This document shows, piece by piece, positions 41,331 through 50,276 of a stretch of 64,000 nt of DNA (position 1 is its first letter; every line of letters starts with the position of its first letter). The translations under genes and the position numbers were made by a program. This stretch comes from Bacillota bacterium. Its GTDB lineage: Bacteria > Bacillota > Clostridia > Lachnospirales > Lachnospiraceae. The notes under the pieces are model-generated. The model was given only the letters and a program-made list of their open reading frames with translations, did no database searches and was not told the origin of the DNA. Location: positions 124,001 through 188,000 of the forward strand of contig JAEVYY010000026.1 in the NCBI GenBank assembly GCA_023392535.1, in the 5' to 3' direction.

Positions 41331-42590
41331 ATGTTAAGACGAGAAAGAATGGGGAGACCAGAAATAGAAGTAACATTATTACCGGACTATGGCAAGAAGA
41401 AACTGTTGGGCTATGCAGATACGTTTCGGGATCTTGCCAGAACATTTACCTATGTGCCAGAAACAGGTGCTAAAGAGCCAATCAATAATGTGGATGATAA
41501 AAAAGAAGAAAATGGACAAACTGTGATAGATAAGCAAAATGTGCTATGTCAGAGGAGGCTATTTGAAAATCGGGAAATCCTGGCAGATCATTTAAAAGAA
41601 ATGGCACACATTATGACGCATGTAGCGGAAGAATCCTTTCACTTAATTAAAATAAGCGAAAAAAAACAAAAACAGATTATACAAATTTTAAAATCCCACG
41701 GGATTGCAGTTCAAACGATTTATATGATAGAGCATCCAAGTGGTCATGCAGAAGTCAGCCTGCAAATGAAAGCAATTCGTAATAAACATTTTGAGACAGA
41801 AGAAGTGGCAGGATTGTTGTCAGTGATTTTAAATCGCAGGTTCGTACCTAATAAAAACAGCCTTGCTTTTCTGAGAGACGAGACAGATATTTATATCTTT
41901 GAAGAGGAGACAACCTTTGCGATATTTACCGGTGTTGCCAAAGCCGTAAAAGAAAGTGAAGCAATGTCCGGAGATAATTATACGTTAACGGATTTGGGTA
42001 GTGGTAAATTCGTATGTGCGATTTCGGATGGTATGGGCTCGGGAGAGAAGGCATGTGAAGATAGCGGAATGGTAGTGGACTTGCTGGAAAAGCTACTAGA
42101 AGCAGGTTTTGAAAGACACACGGCGATACAAATGATCAATGGGGCATTGATTGCATGTGATGAGGAACAGAATATGTCAACGCTGGACATGTGTGAAATT
42201 AATTTGCGTACAGGTAATTGTACTTTTTTAAAAGTGGGTGCCAGCATTTCTTTTTTAAAGCGTAAAAATATAGTAGAAATTATAAAAGGAGATAGTCTTC
42301 CGCTTGGTATTTTTCATCAAATGGAGTTAAATGAAAAGCAGGTGCAAATAAAAGATGGAGATTATATTATAATGATTTCGGATGGAATAGAGGAAGCTTT
42401 TCATGATGAAAACGCACCTTATATCCTGCAGGAATTTATAGAACGGATTGAATTTGAGAATCCAAGAGAAATTGCAAATCAAATACTACAATTTGTCATT
42501 CGGGCATGTGGTGGAAAGATAAGAGATGACATGACCGTTATAGCAGCAGGTGTATGGAACAATGAGGAAAGTAATATTCGCGAGAGTTGA
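41331..42590 (+). CDS. SpoIIE-type PP2C serine phosphatase, without membrane domain
   Basis: 419 residues from ATG 41331, set by AAGGGGAGG. The C-terminal half (about 205-410) is a PP2C/SpoIIE phosphatase: AISDGMGSGEKACEDSG, NMSTLDMCEINLRTG, GDYIIMISDGIEEAF and KIRDDMTVIAAGV, with the metal-binding Asp residues present. SpoIIE dephosphorylates the anti-anti-sigma factor SpoIIAA and activates sigma-F. Full-length SpoIIE is over 800 residues with about ten membrane helices at the N-terminus; none is present here, and only 125 bases separate it from divIC. It may be a short SpoIIE form or a related soluble phosphatase. Confidence 0.82.
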   Translation: MLRRERMGRPEIEVTLLPDYGKKKLLGYADTFRDLARTFTYVPETGAKEPINNVDDKKEENGQTVIDKQNVLCQRRLFENREILADHLKEMAHIMTHVAEESFHLIKISEKKQKQIIQILKSHGIAVQTIYMIEHPSGHAEVSLQMKAIRNKHFETEEVAGLLSVILNRRFVPNKNSLAFLRDETDIYIFEEETTFAIFTGVAKAVKESEAMSGDNYTLTDLGSGKFVCAISDGMGSGEKACEDSGMVVDLLEKLLEAGFERHTAIQMINGALIACDEEQNMSTLDMCEINLRTGNCTFLKVGASISFLKRKNIVEIIKGDSLPLGIFHQMELNEKQVQIKDGDYIIMISDGIEEAFHDENAPYILQEFIERIEFENPREIANQILQFVIRACGGKIRDDMTVIAAGVWNNEESNIRES

Positions 42591-42705
42591 TTTTTTGGCA
42601 ATAGTCAGATATATTTATAAGGGTATACAAGGTAATAAAACGGTGTCAAATATCATAAAATGGTCTGAAACAATTATTTGGATGCGAATGAGGAAATGGA
42701 AATAA

Positions 42706-44115
42706 ATGATAAAAAAAGTACGTGCATTTATAGATCGATACCATATGATAGAAGAGAATGATGGAATCGTGGTTGGAGTATCAGGAGGGGCAGATTCAGT
42801 CTGTCTTCTCTTGGTATTAGAAGAAATCCGGCAGATAACTCCGATTTCAATTTATGTGGTACATGTAAATCATAAAATACGGGAAGAAGCCGGTTTGGAT
42901 GCGGCATATGTGAAGAATCTTTGTGATAGTCTTGTGATACCTTATTATTTGGTGGAAGAAGATGTAGAGGCTCTTGCTAAAAAAGAGCATTTATCTCCGG
43001 AAGAGGCAGGCAGAAAAGTGCGTTATGATGCATTTAATAAGGTCTTAATGGAACAAAGTGCCAATAAGATTGCAGTGGCGCATAATAAGAATGACAGAGC
43101 AGAGACCGTATTGTTCCATCTTTTTAGAGGGAGCGGTATTAAAGGAATGAATGGAATTGCTCCGGTCAGAGAGAGCGTTATCCGTCCACTATTGTGTGTA
43201 GAGCGCAGTGAGATAGAAGCCTATCTTGAAATACGTCACATTCCTTATTGTACGGATAAGACCAATGCAGAAGATATTTATACGCGGAATCGTATTCGCA
43301 ATCATATACTTCCCTACGCAGAAACGCAAATATGTGAAAATATCGTAAAACATATAACCGATACTGCAGAAGCATTAGAGGAAACGGAAGAACTGCTTCA
43401 AAAGATGACGATAAGGGCATATGAGGAACTGGTGCAGGAGAGGCAGGGAGAATTGAGAATAGAGCACTCTGGTTTTTTGCAATTAGACCGTATTATACAA
43501 AAATATCTAATTATGGAATGTTTATATAAAATGGCTGGCACTCGTAAAGATATTACATCTAAGCATATACAAAAGGTCATCGATTTATTTCATAAGCCTG
43601 TGAATAAAAAAGTAAATCTTCCATATCATATGATAGCAAGAACTGGCTATAGAGATATGGTAGTATCTCATGGCGATACAAATCAAAAGGAAAACCTAAA
43701 TAAAGAAGTGGTTTCTTATGGAATAATGCCCGGTCAGAGCCTCACGATTCCTGGAATGGGAAAAATAGAAACAGAAGTTTTTCCATATCAAAAAAGTGAA
43801 GTAATTCCAGAAAAAACATATACGAAATGGTTTGATTATGATAAAATAGGAGAATCCATGTTATTGCGTCATCGGCATAAGGGAGATTTTTTTATTATAA
43901 ACAGACAAGGTAACAAAAAAACGTTAAAAGAGTATATGATTCATGAGAAAATACCACAAGAGATAAGAGATGAGCTATTTATGCTTGCGGTAGATAATCA
44001 TATAATATGGCTGATTGGATATCGGATCAGCCAGCATTATAAAGTAGATCAGAATACAAAGAATATTCTGGCTGTACATATCGTAGGAGGAAATAGTAAT
44101 GACAGAGCACATTAG
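42706..44115 (+). CDS. tilS: tRNA(Ile)-lysidine synthase
   Basis: 469 residues. TilS changes the wobble C of tRNA-Ile(CAU) to lysidine so that it reads AUA. The PP-loop is VVGVSGGADSVCLLLVL, followed by HKIREEAGLDAAYV and NDRAETVLFHLFRGSG. A TilS middle domain and a C-terminal domain with KRRHKGDFF-like RHRHKGDFFIINRQGNKKTL follow. Overlaps hpt by 17 bases. The tilS-hpt-ftsH order is a classic Firmicutes arrangement. No lysidine-type tRNA lies in the window. Confidence 0.94.
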   Translation: MIKKVRAFIDRYHMIEENDGIVVGVSGGADSVCLLLVLEEIRQITPISIYVVHVNHKIREEAGLDAAYVKNLCDSLVIPYYLVEEDVEALAKKEHLSPEEAGRKVRYDAFNKVLMEQSANKIAVAHNKNDRAETVLFHLFRGSGIKGMNGIAPVRESVIRPLLCVERSEIEAYLEIRHIPYCTDKTNAEDIYTRNRIRNHILPYAETQICENIVKHITDTAEALEETEELLQKMTIRAYEELVQERQGELRIEHSGFLQLDRIIQKYLIMECLYKMAGTRKDITSKHIQKVIDLFHKPVNKKVNLPYHMIARTGYRDMVVSHGDTNQKENLNKEVVSYGIMPGQSLTIPGMGKIETEVFPYQKSEVIPEKTYTKWFDYDKIGESMLLRHRHKGDFFIINRQGNKKTLKEYMIHEKIPQEIRDELFMLAVDNHIIWLIGYRISQHYKVDQNTKNILAVHIVGGNSNDRAH

Positions 44116-44623
44116 AGTAATGCTGACAGAAGAAGAGGTGGATGCCAAGATTCAGGAAATTGGAGATCGAATCAGCAAAGATTATGCAGGAAAACAAGTA
44201 CATCTTGTTTGTGTATTAAAAGGTGGGAGTTTTTTTCTGTGTGAATTAGCAAAGAGGATTACGATTCCGGTATCTTTGGATTTTATGTCAGTTTCCAGTT
44301 ATGGAGGAGGCACGCAGTCAAGCGGTATTGTTAAGATTGTTAAGGATCTGGATGAACCGTTGAAAGATAAAGAAGTAATTGTGATCGAAGATATTGTGGA
44401 TTCAGGGAGAACGTTGAGCTATCTTCTTGAAATGTTGAAAAAAAGAGAACCAAGCAGTCTTAGCCTCTGCACATTGCTTGATAAACCAGACAGGAGAGTC
44501 GTTGATGTGCATGTAGATTATACAGGATTTGAAATTCCTGACGAATTTGTAGTTGGATATGGGCTTGATTATGACCAAAGATACAGAAACTTGCCGTATA
44601 TTGGTGTAGTTGAGTTTGATTAA
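44099..44623 (+). CDS. hpt: Hypoxanthine phosphoribosyltransferase
   Basis: 174 residues. It salvages hypoxanthine and guanine to IMP and GMP. The PRPP-binding motif is VIVIEDIVDSGRTLSYLL; the N-terminal LVCVLKGGSFFLCEL and C-terminal FVVGYGLDYDQRYRNLPY also match. GGAGG lies within the end of tilS, with which it overlaps. It follows the conserved order before ftsH. Confidence 0.96.
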   Translation: MTEHIRVMLTEEEVDAKIQEIGDRISKDYAGKQVHLVCVLKGGSFFLCELAKRITIPVSLDFMSVSSYGGGTQSSGIVKIVKDLDEPLKDKEVIVIEDIVDSGRTLSYLLEMLKKREPSSLSLCTLLDKPDRRVVDVHVDYTGFEIPDEFVVGYGLDYDQRYRNLPYIGVVEFD

Positions 44624-44634
44624 GGAGGCATGAT

Positions 44635-46494
44635 TTGAACAAAGGTGGTAAAGGACTGAATATTTACTTTGTTGTTATTTTGGTACTACTTCTTCTTACG
44701 ATTTGGGTTAGTTCCTTAAAGGGTAAAGATGATGATTACACATACAAAGAATTTATTCAGCAACTAGAAGATAATGAGATAGCGGATGCTACGATCCGCC
44801 CTAACAAAGAGACTCCAACAGGAGCAATTGAGATTATTTTGAAAAGCGGGGATAAAAAGGTCCTTTATGTAGCAGATGTAATTTCTGTTCAGCAAGAATT
44901 AATGAATAAGGGTCTGGACCCGATCATGAAAGATGTTCCACAGGAAAATTGGTTTTTAACTTCTATACTTCCGGTTATAGTAGTTCTTATAGTAGCCGTT
45001 TTCTTTTTTGTTATGATGAATGCAAATAATGCAGGTGGCAGTAGCGGTAAGATGATGAATTTTGGAAAGAGCCGCGCAAAGTTATCTATTGGTGAAAACA
45101 AGATTACGTTAAAAGAAGTTGCCGGGTTGAAAGAAGAAAAGGAAGAATTAGAAGAAATTATTGAATTTTTAAGAGAACCATCTAAATTCACAAAAGTAGG
45201 GGCGCGGATTCCAAAAGGTGTGTTATTGGAAGGTGCACCGGGTACAGGTAAGACGTTACTTGCAAAAGCAATTGCCGGAGAGGCTAAAGTGCCATTTTTC
45301 AGCATCTCAGGATCTGATTTTGTTGAAATGTTTGTTGGTGTCGGAGCATCCAGAGTGCGTGACTTATTTTCAGAGGCCAAAAAAAATGCACCCTGTATTG
45401 TTTTTATAGATGAAATCGATGCGGTTGCCAGAAGAAGGGGCACTGGAATGGGCGGTGGCCATGATGAAAGAGAGCAGACGTTAAATCAATTATTAGTGGA
45501 GATGGATGGCTTTGGAGTAAATGAAGGAATCATCGTCATGGCAGCGACAAACAGGGTGGATATTCTTGATCCTGCAATTTTGAGACCAGGACGTTTTGAT
45601 AGAAAAATTAGTGTTGGTTCACCGGATGTTGGAGGTAGAGAAGAAATTTTAAAAGTACATGCCAAAAACAAGCCATTATCAGAAGATGTCGATCTGAAAC
45701 AAGTTGCACAAACAACAGCAGGTTTTACGGGTGCAGACCTTGAGAATCTTTTAAATGAAGCGGCAATTAATGCAGCTAAAGTGAACAGAGCATTTATTAT
45801 TCAGGAAGATATTAAACATGCATTTATAAAAGTTGGTATCGGCTCTGAAAAGAAAAGTAGGATTATATCAGAGAAAGAGAAGAAGATTACGGCCTATCAC
45901 GAGGCAGGTCACGCAATATTGTTCCATGTGCTTCCGGAAGTAGGACCAGTCTATACGGTCTCTATCATACCGACAGGACTGGGAGCTGCAGGCTATACGA
46001 TGCCCCTTCCGGAACGGGATGAGATGTTTAATACCAAAGGACGTATGTTGCAGGACATCATGGTATCTTTGGGTGGCCGTATTGCAGAAGAAATTATTTT
46101 TGATGATATCACGACAGGTGCTTCCAGTGACATTAAGAGGGCAACCAAAGTAGCAAGAAAGATGGTCACAAGGTTCGGAATGTCTGATAATATTGGTGTG
46201 ATAAATTACGATGATGAAGACGATGAAGTATTTATCGGCAGGGATTTGGCGCATACAAGAAGCCATAGTGAATCTATTGCAGGTGAAATCGATAAAGAAG
46301 TGAAGGCCATGATTGACGATTGTTATGCGAAAGCAAAAACGATCATCATGGAGAACGAAGAGGTACTCCACAAATGTGCAAAACTTTTATTGGAGAAAGA
46401 AAAAATTACCAGATCTGAATTTGAGAGTCTATTTGAGGAATCCTATCAGGAACCAGAAGATGAACAACAAGTCGTAATCAGTCCACAACAATAA
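44635..46494 (+). CDS. ftsH: ATP-dependent zinc metalloprotease FtsH
   Basis: 619 residues. TTG start with AAGGAGG ahead; an ATG five bases earlier opens only ATG-ATT-TGA and is not usable. Membrane helix 1 lies at about 8-25, an outer domain at about 28-100, helix 2 at about 103-127. AAA module: Walker A EGAPGTGKTLL, Walker B IVFIDEIDAVARRRG, arginine finger region DPAILRPGRFDRKI. Protease site HEAGH near residue 421. It degrades misfolded membrane and short-lived regulatory proteins. Confidence 0.97.
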   Translation: MNKGGKGLNIYFVVILVLLLLTIWVSSLKGKDDDYTYKEFIQQLEDNEIADATIRPNKETPTGAIEIILKSGDKKVLYVADVISVQQELMNKGLDPIMKDVPQENWFLTSILPVIVVLIVAVFFFVMMNANNAGGSSGKMMNFGKSRAKLSIGENKITLKEVAGLKEEKEELEEIIEFLREPSKFTKVGARIPKGVLLEGAPGTGKTLLAKAIAGEAKVPFFSISGSDFVEMFVGVGASRVRDLFSEAKKNAPCIVFIDEIDAVARRRGTGMGGGHDEREQTLNQLLVEMDGFGVNEGIIVMAATNRVDILDPAILRPGRFDRKISVGSPDVGGREEILKVHAKNKPLSEDVDLKQVAQTTAGFTGADLENLLNEAAINAAKVNRAFIIQEDIKHAFIKVGIGSEKKSRIISEKEKKITAYHEAGHAILFHVLPEVGPVYTVSIIPTGLGAAGYTMPLPERDEMFNTKGRMLQDIMVSLGGRIAEEIIFDDITTGASSDIKRATKVARKMVTRFGMSDNIGVINYDDEDDEVFIGRDLAHTRSHSESIAGEIDKEVKAMIDDCYAKAKTIIMENEEVLHKCAKLLLEKEKITRSEFESLFEESYQEPEDEQQVVISPQQ

Positions 46495-46553
46495 ATTGTG
46501 CAAATTTACTAAAAACGACATAATGTTTTTGTAATATTTGTGAATACTGAGTC

Positions 46554-46582
46554 TAGACGTTGGTTGGGGTGTTTGCTATAAT
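46554..46582 (+). promoter_or_regulatory. Promoter candidate behind ftsH
   Basis: TAGACG (46554-46559), a 17-base spacer and TATAAT (46577-46582) with an extended -10 (TGC just before it). It would start a short RNA near 46589. Confidence 0.5.
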
Positions 46583-46588
46583 ACTACT

Positions 46589-46685
46589 TGTAACCCCCCC
46601 CAATACGTTATATAGTTTTTTGCTATACCCCATAAGAAGAAATACCTTCTCTAAAAAGGACAGCGCTCGAGATGCTGTCCTTTTT
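46589..46685 (+). ncRNA. Candidate small RNA with C-rich tracts
   Basis: An RNA of about 97 bases is predicted from the promoter to the terminator. It begins with an eight-C tract (AACCCCCCCCAATACG), a small hairpin (TATAG...CTATA), a second CCCC tract, a weak hairpin (AGAAG...CTTCT), and a strong terminator hairpin. C-rich single-stranded tracts are typical of Gram-positive sRNAs that pair with G-rich Shine-Dalgarno sites. No open reading frame fits. Alternatively this is an unusual ftsH 3-prime UTR. Confidence 0.42.
46653..46685 (+). terminator. Terminator of the candidate small RNA / ftsH region
   Basis: A 12-bp perfect stem (AAAAAGGACAGC 46653-46664 with GCTGTCCTTTTT 46674-46685) and a 9-base loop. 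The 46686-46824 stretch behind it holds a TATAAT at 46745 and an 8-bp inverted repeat (ATGCCTAA 46758 / TTAGGCAT 46800) ahead of the amylase gene; no gene was seen there. Confidence 0.9.
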
Positions 46686-46824
46686 ACTGTCCTTAAAAGA
46701 TAGTGCTGAATAAAATGTGTGGAAAAACTTGAATAAGCATATGATATAATATAAGATATGCCTAAGTAATTCCGATAAAAATATGATAACCATCTTCATT
46801 TAGGCATTAAGGAGTGTATTAAGT

Positions 46825-48930
46825 ATGAAACTTAGACATTTACAGGAAAACAATTTCAAACATACTTATATCACTGAAATGCGTCCTGTGTTTAATAAAA
46901 AGGCGTTATTTAGTGATATGAATGAAGAATATTTGTTTCCCTCACAGCCAGAGGCATATACAGAAGTGAAAATTCGCTTCCGTACGGAGAAAAATAATGT
47001 AGATTGTATTTATTGTATTTGTGATGGAAATAGGATTTTAATGACTCTAAGTTATTTTGATGAGTTGTTTGATTATTATGAAATCAAACTTCAATTAGAA
47101 AATAAAAAAGTAATATATTTCTTTGAAATACAAGCAGGAAAAATTGTTTGTTTTTATGATAGAAGGGGACCAGTCAAAGATACTCATGAGCAATATGCGT
47201 TTGCTGTTATCCCAGGATTTCAGACGCCGAACTGGGCAAAGGGTGCAGTGATGTATCAAATTTATGTAGATCGTTTTTGTAATGGTGATCCTACAAATGA
47301 TGTACTGACGGATGAGTATTCGTATCTTGGTGGTCATACAGTCAAGGTAGATGATTGGAATAAATATCCTGCATTGATGGGAGTACGTGAATTTTATGGA
47401 GGAGACCTGCAAGGCGTTCTTGACAAATTAGACTATCTTCAAGATCTTGGAATAGATGTTATTTACTTTAATCCATTGTTTGTCTCACCATCAAATCATA
47501 AGTATGATATTCAAGATTACGATTATATTGATCCACATCTGACAAAAATCGTAAGTGAGGAAGGAGAACTACTAGATCCTGGACAGATGGAGAATCGATT
47601 TGCAAGTAAATATAAGAATCGTGTAACAAATATAAATAATCTGGAAGCCAGCAACCAATTTTTTGTGAAGGTAGTAGAAGAAATTCATAAGAGAGGTATC
47701 AAAGTCATTATAGATGGCGTCTTCAATCACTGCGGATCATTTCATAAATGGCTTGATAAGGAACGTATCTACGAAAATGCACCGGGATATAAAAAGGGAG
47801 CTTATGTGGACTCGAATAGTCCGTTTCATAATTATTTTGCATTCTATCAAGAAAACGATTGGCCATATAATAATTCGTATGATGGTTGGTGGGGACATGA
47901 TACACTTCCTAAATTAAATTATGAGGGCTCTTATGATTTATATCAGTATATATTAAAAATTGCAGCTAAATGGGTATCTCCTCCATACAACGTAGATGGA
48001 TGGCGGCTTGATGTAGCGGCAGATCTGGCACATAGTCCTGAAATGAATCATAAATTCTGGAAAGATTTTCGAAAAGTAGTAAAACAAGCAAATCCAAATG
48101 CAATAATTCTGGCAGAACATTATGGTGACCCCAGCTCCTGGTTGCAGGGAGACCAATGGGATACTGTTATGAATTATGATGCCTTTATGGAACCGATCAC
48201 CTGGTTCTTAACTGGTATGCAAAAGCACTCTGATGACTATCGGGAGGACCTGATTGGAAATGCAGCTTCCTTCTGGGATGCCATGTACTACCATAGTACG
48301 AATTTTACCATGCCATCATTATTTACCTCTATGAATGAACTGTCAAATCATGATCATTCCCGTTTTTTAACCAGGACTAATAAAAAAGTAGGGAGAGTCA
48401 ATACGCTGGGATCAGAGGCGGCTAATAGTGGAGTTAATAAGGCCGTTATGCGTGAGGCTGTTCTGATTCAGATGACTTGGCCGGGTGCCCCCACTATTTA
48501 TTATGGAGATGAAGCTGGTGTTTGTGGATTTACAGATCCAGATAACAGACGTACGTATCCATGGGGTAATGAAGATCGAGAGTTAATCTCATATCATAAG
48601 GACTTGATTCGCATTCATAAAGAAAATCAAGAATTTTTAACAGGCTCTATAAAAGAGCTGGTAAGCGATTATAATGTCATTGCGTATGGTCGTTTTAATA
48701 AGAAAACGCAAAGTATTATTCTTGTTAACAATAATGAAAACGAATATAATGCGATGTTAGAGGTATGGACAATAGGAGTTCCTAAAAATTGTATGGTAAC
48801 GCAGCTCATTATGAGTACGGAGAATGGATATACAATAGAATCTAAGGAATATCAGGTTGTATCCGGTAGAATATCCCTTATCCTACCGAAAACCTCGGCA
48901 GTCATTCTGCAATACAAGAGAAACAACTAA
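46825..48930 (+). CDS. Glycoside hydrolase family 13 enzyme (neopullulanase/cyclomaltodextrinase-like)
   Basis: 701 residues, no signal peptide, so cytoplasmic. An N-terminal beta domain (about 1-130) precedes the TIM barrel that starts WAKGAVMYQIYVDRFCNGDP. Region I KVIIDGVFNHCG, region II VDGWRLDVAADL (nucleophile Asp), region III AIILAEHYG (acid/base Glu) and region IV LSNHDHSRF (third Asp) are all intact. It should cut alpha-1,4 (perhaps alpha-1,6) links in imported maltodextrins. AAGGAG precedes the ATG. Exact specificity needs comparison beyond eye inspection. Confidence 0.9.
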   Translation: MKLRHLQENNFKHTYITEMRPVFNKKALFSDMNEEYLFPSQPEAYTEVKIRFRTEKNNVDCIYCICDGNRILMTLSYFDELFDYYEIKLQLENKKVIYFFEIQAGKIVCFYDRRGPVKDTHEQYAFAVIPGFQTPNWAKGAVMYQIYVDRFCNGDPTNDVLTDEYSYLGGHTVKVDDWNKYPALMGVREFYGGDLQGVLDKLDYLQDLGIDVIYFNPLFVSPSNHKYDIQDYDYIDPHLTKIVSEEGELLDPGQMENRFASKYKNRVTNINNLEASNQFFVKVVEEIHKRGIKVIIDGVFNHCGSFHKWLDKERIYENAPGYKKGAYVDSNSPFHNYFAFYQENDWPYNNSYDGWWGHDTLPKLNYEGSYDLYQYILKIAAKWVSPPYNVDGWRLDVAADLAHSPEMNHKFWKDFRKVVKQANPNAIILAEHYGDPSSWLQGDQWDTVMNYDAFMEPITWFLTGMQKHSDDYREDLIGNAASFWDAMYYHSTNFTMPSLFTSMNELSNHDHSRFLTRTNKKVGRVNTLGSEAANSGVNKAVMREAVLIQMTWPGAPTIYYGDEAGVCGFTDPDNRRTYPWGNEDRELISYHKDLIRIHKENQEFLTGSIKELVSDYNVIAYGRFNKKTQSIILVNNNENEYNAMLEVWTIGVPKNCMVTQLIMSTENGYTIESKEYQVVSGRISLILPKTSAVILQYKRNN

Positions 48931-48938
48931 AATAAATC

Positions 48939-48967
48939 TTGCATTTTTTTTGGAAATATGATATAAA
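48939..48967 (+). promoter_or_regulatory. Promoter of the tRNA-Tyr/tRNA-Leu unit
   Basis: TTGCAT (48939-48944), a 17-base spacer, TATAAA (48962-48967). Confidence 0.7.
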
Positions 48968-49024
48968 ATTATATTGTTAGGGCTTTAACAAGCTATAAAT
49001 TTAGCTGTTAAATATAACATAAAT

Positions 49025-49106
49025 GGATGGGTTCCCGAGTGGCCAAAGGGGGCAGACTGTAAATCTGTTGGCACCGCCTTCGAAGGTTCGAATCCTTCTC
49101 CATCCA
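49025..49106 (+). tRNA. tRNA-Tyr (anticodon GTA)
   Basis: 82 bases with a long variable arm. Acceptor GGATGGG pairs with TCCATCC, A73 follows; anticodon GTA at 49059-49061; T-arm GAAGG-TTCGAAT-CCTTC. CCA is not encoded, so Cca must add it. Confidence 0.97.
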
Positions 49107-49140
49107 TTATGATTCCTCAAAAATCATAGCTATAGGATAT

Positions 49141-49227
49141 GCCGGCGTGGCGGAACTGGCAGACGCACAGGACTTAAAATCCTGCGGGACTTATACTCCC
49201 GTACCGGTTCGATTCCGGTCGCCGGCA
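49141..49227 (+). tRNA. tRNA-Leu (anticodon TAA)
   Basis: 87 bases with a long variable arm. Acceptor GCCGGCG pairs with CGCCGGC, A73 follows; anticodon TAA at 49175-49177; CCA not encoded. It lies 34 bases after tRNA-Tyr. Confidence 0.97.
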
Positions 49228-49236
49228 GTATTGTTG

Positions 49237-49274
49237 AAAAAAGAAACCTTCATTTTATTGAGGTTTCTTTTTTC
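49237..49274 (+). terminator. Terminator of the Tyr/Leu tRNA unit
   Basis: A 13-bp stem (AAAAAAGAAACCT with AGGTTTCTTTTTT) with an 11-base loop. Confidence 0.88.
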
Positions 49275-49356
49275 TATACCTAATTATTTATACCGCCATG
49301 TACGATATATAACATAGAATGAATGTTACTATTTATTGTAGATTGGGGGATATACT

Positions 49357-50151
49357 ATGAATCATGTAATAGATACGAGCTATAGGAATTTGGTTGATAA
49401 CTGCAATTGTATTACGGGAGTAAAAACTTCAAAAACATTTGAGACCGTTCTGAGTGAAAAAGAAGAAGCATCTTTACCATTGATAGAAGGTGATGTCATT
49501 ATGCATGATCCTCCAAATGCAATAGACAAGGAACGATTTCGTACAGTTGTGAACAAATCCAGAGAGAATATGACATTGAACGAGTATAAGCTATATATAT
49601 GCAATAAAATTGCAAATTTACCAGTTAGTGGGTTTTGGCGTGCATATGGTAATTGTAATCTCATTATCAAAGAAGAAGCATTCGCACATATGAAAGAGGA
49701 TCCGGATTATGAAGAGCAGATTTTGAAGCTGATTAACAGTGAGTTTACAGTCGTATCTCCATTTCCTGTTAAAATTTATGGATTTCAGGTCATTGGCGCT
49801 ACGATAGAGGACTGTTACGGAGAAGGCTATGGAGATACAAGTTCAGAATCTTCTAAAGCTACCAATAAGGAAGAGTCCTATTGGCAGAAAAGACATAAAA
49901 GGATAAAGAAACAGATAAAGGAAGAAGCAGAACTGGCACAAAAAAGAAAAAGAATAAAAAAAGCAGAACAAGAAAAATTATTACAGGATCAGATGATCTA
50001 TCAACGAGAATTATATCGTCAATATTTAGAGCAAGATCAGTCAGAGTATGGCAAAAGAGTTTCCTTACCGGCAAAAAAGAGTACGGCACCGATGCCTTTG
50101 CCAACCCTATTGAGGGTAATTGATTTATATGAAAATACGAGTGTATTTTAA
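49357..50151 (+). CDS. Unknown soluble protein with charged coiled-coil C-terminus
   Basis: 264 residues, not recognised. GGGGG lies a few bases upstream of the ATG. Residues 1-160 look folded, with MHDPPNAIDKERFRTVVNKS and VSGFWRAYGNCNLIIKEEAF as the most distinctive stretches. Residues about 165-245 are very rich in Lys, Glu, Gln and Arg (coiled coil), and the last 20 are Pro/Leu rich. No membrane segment, signal peptide or metal motif. Flanked by tRNAs and the endonuclease IV gene; the context gives no clue to function. Confidence 0.6.
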   Translation: MNHVIDTSYRNLVDNCNCITGVKTSKTFETVLSEKEEASLPLIEGDVIMHDPPNAIDKERFRTVVNKSRENMTLNEYKLYICNKIANLPVSGFWRAYGNCNLIIKEEAFAHMKEDPDYEEQILKLINSEFTVVSPFPVKIYGFQVIGATIEDCYGEGYGDTSSESSKATNKEESYWQKRHKRIKKQIKEEAELAQKRKRIKKAEQEKLLQDQMIYQRELYRQYLEQDQSEYGKRVSLPAKKSTAPMPLPTLLRVIDLYENTSVF

Positions 50152-50276
50152 AAGTAAAGTTTATTATACAAGTTATGATCATAAATATTCGTTTATTTTT
50201 CAGTCAATACTAGTTGTAAGAAAATCAATAGTAAACACTATGTGAGAATAAATTCAAAAGGCAGGATAAGTATTAT

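Noticed and set aside
41195..41473. Plus-strand ORF of 92 codons overlapping divIC and the SpoIIE-like gene
   Set aside because: It spans a strong terminator and is out of frame with the SpoIIE-like gene, which has its own AAGGGGAGG site.
44630..44638. ATG five bases ahead of the ftsH TTG
   Set aside because: It reads ATG-ATT-TGA, a two-codon frame; the AAGGAGG spacing suits the TTG start.
45868..46371. Minus-strand ORF of 167 codons inside ftsH
   Set aside because: Antisense to the conserved FtsH protease domain; composition typical of a shadow frame.
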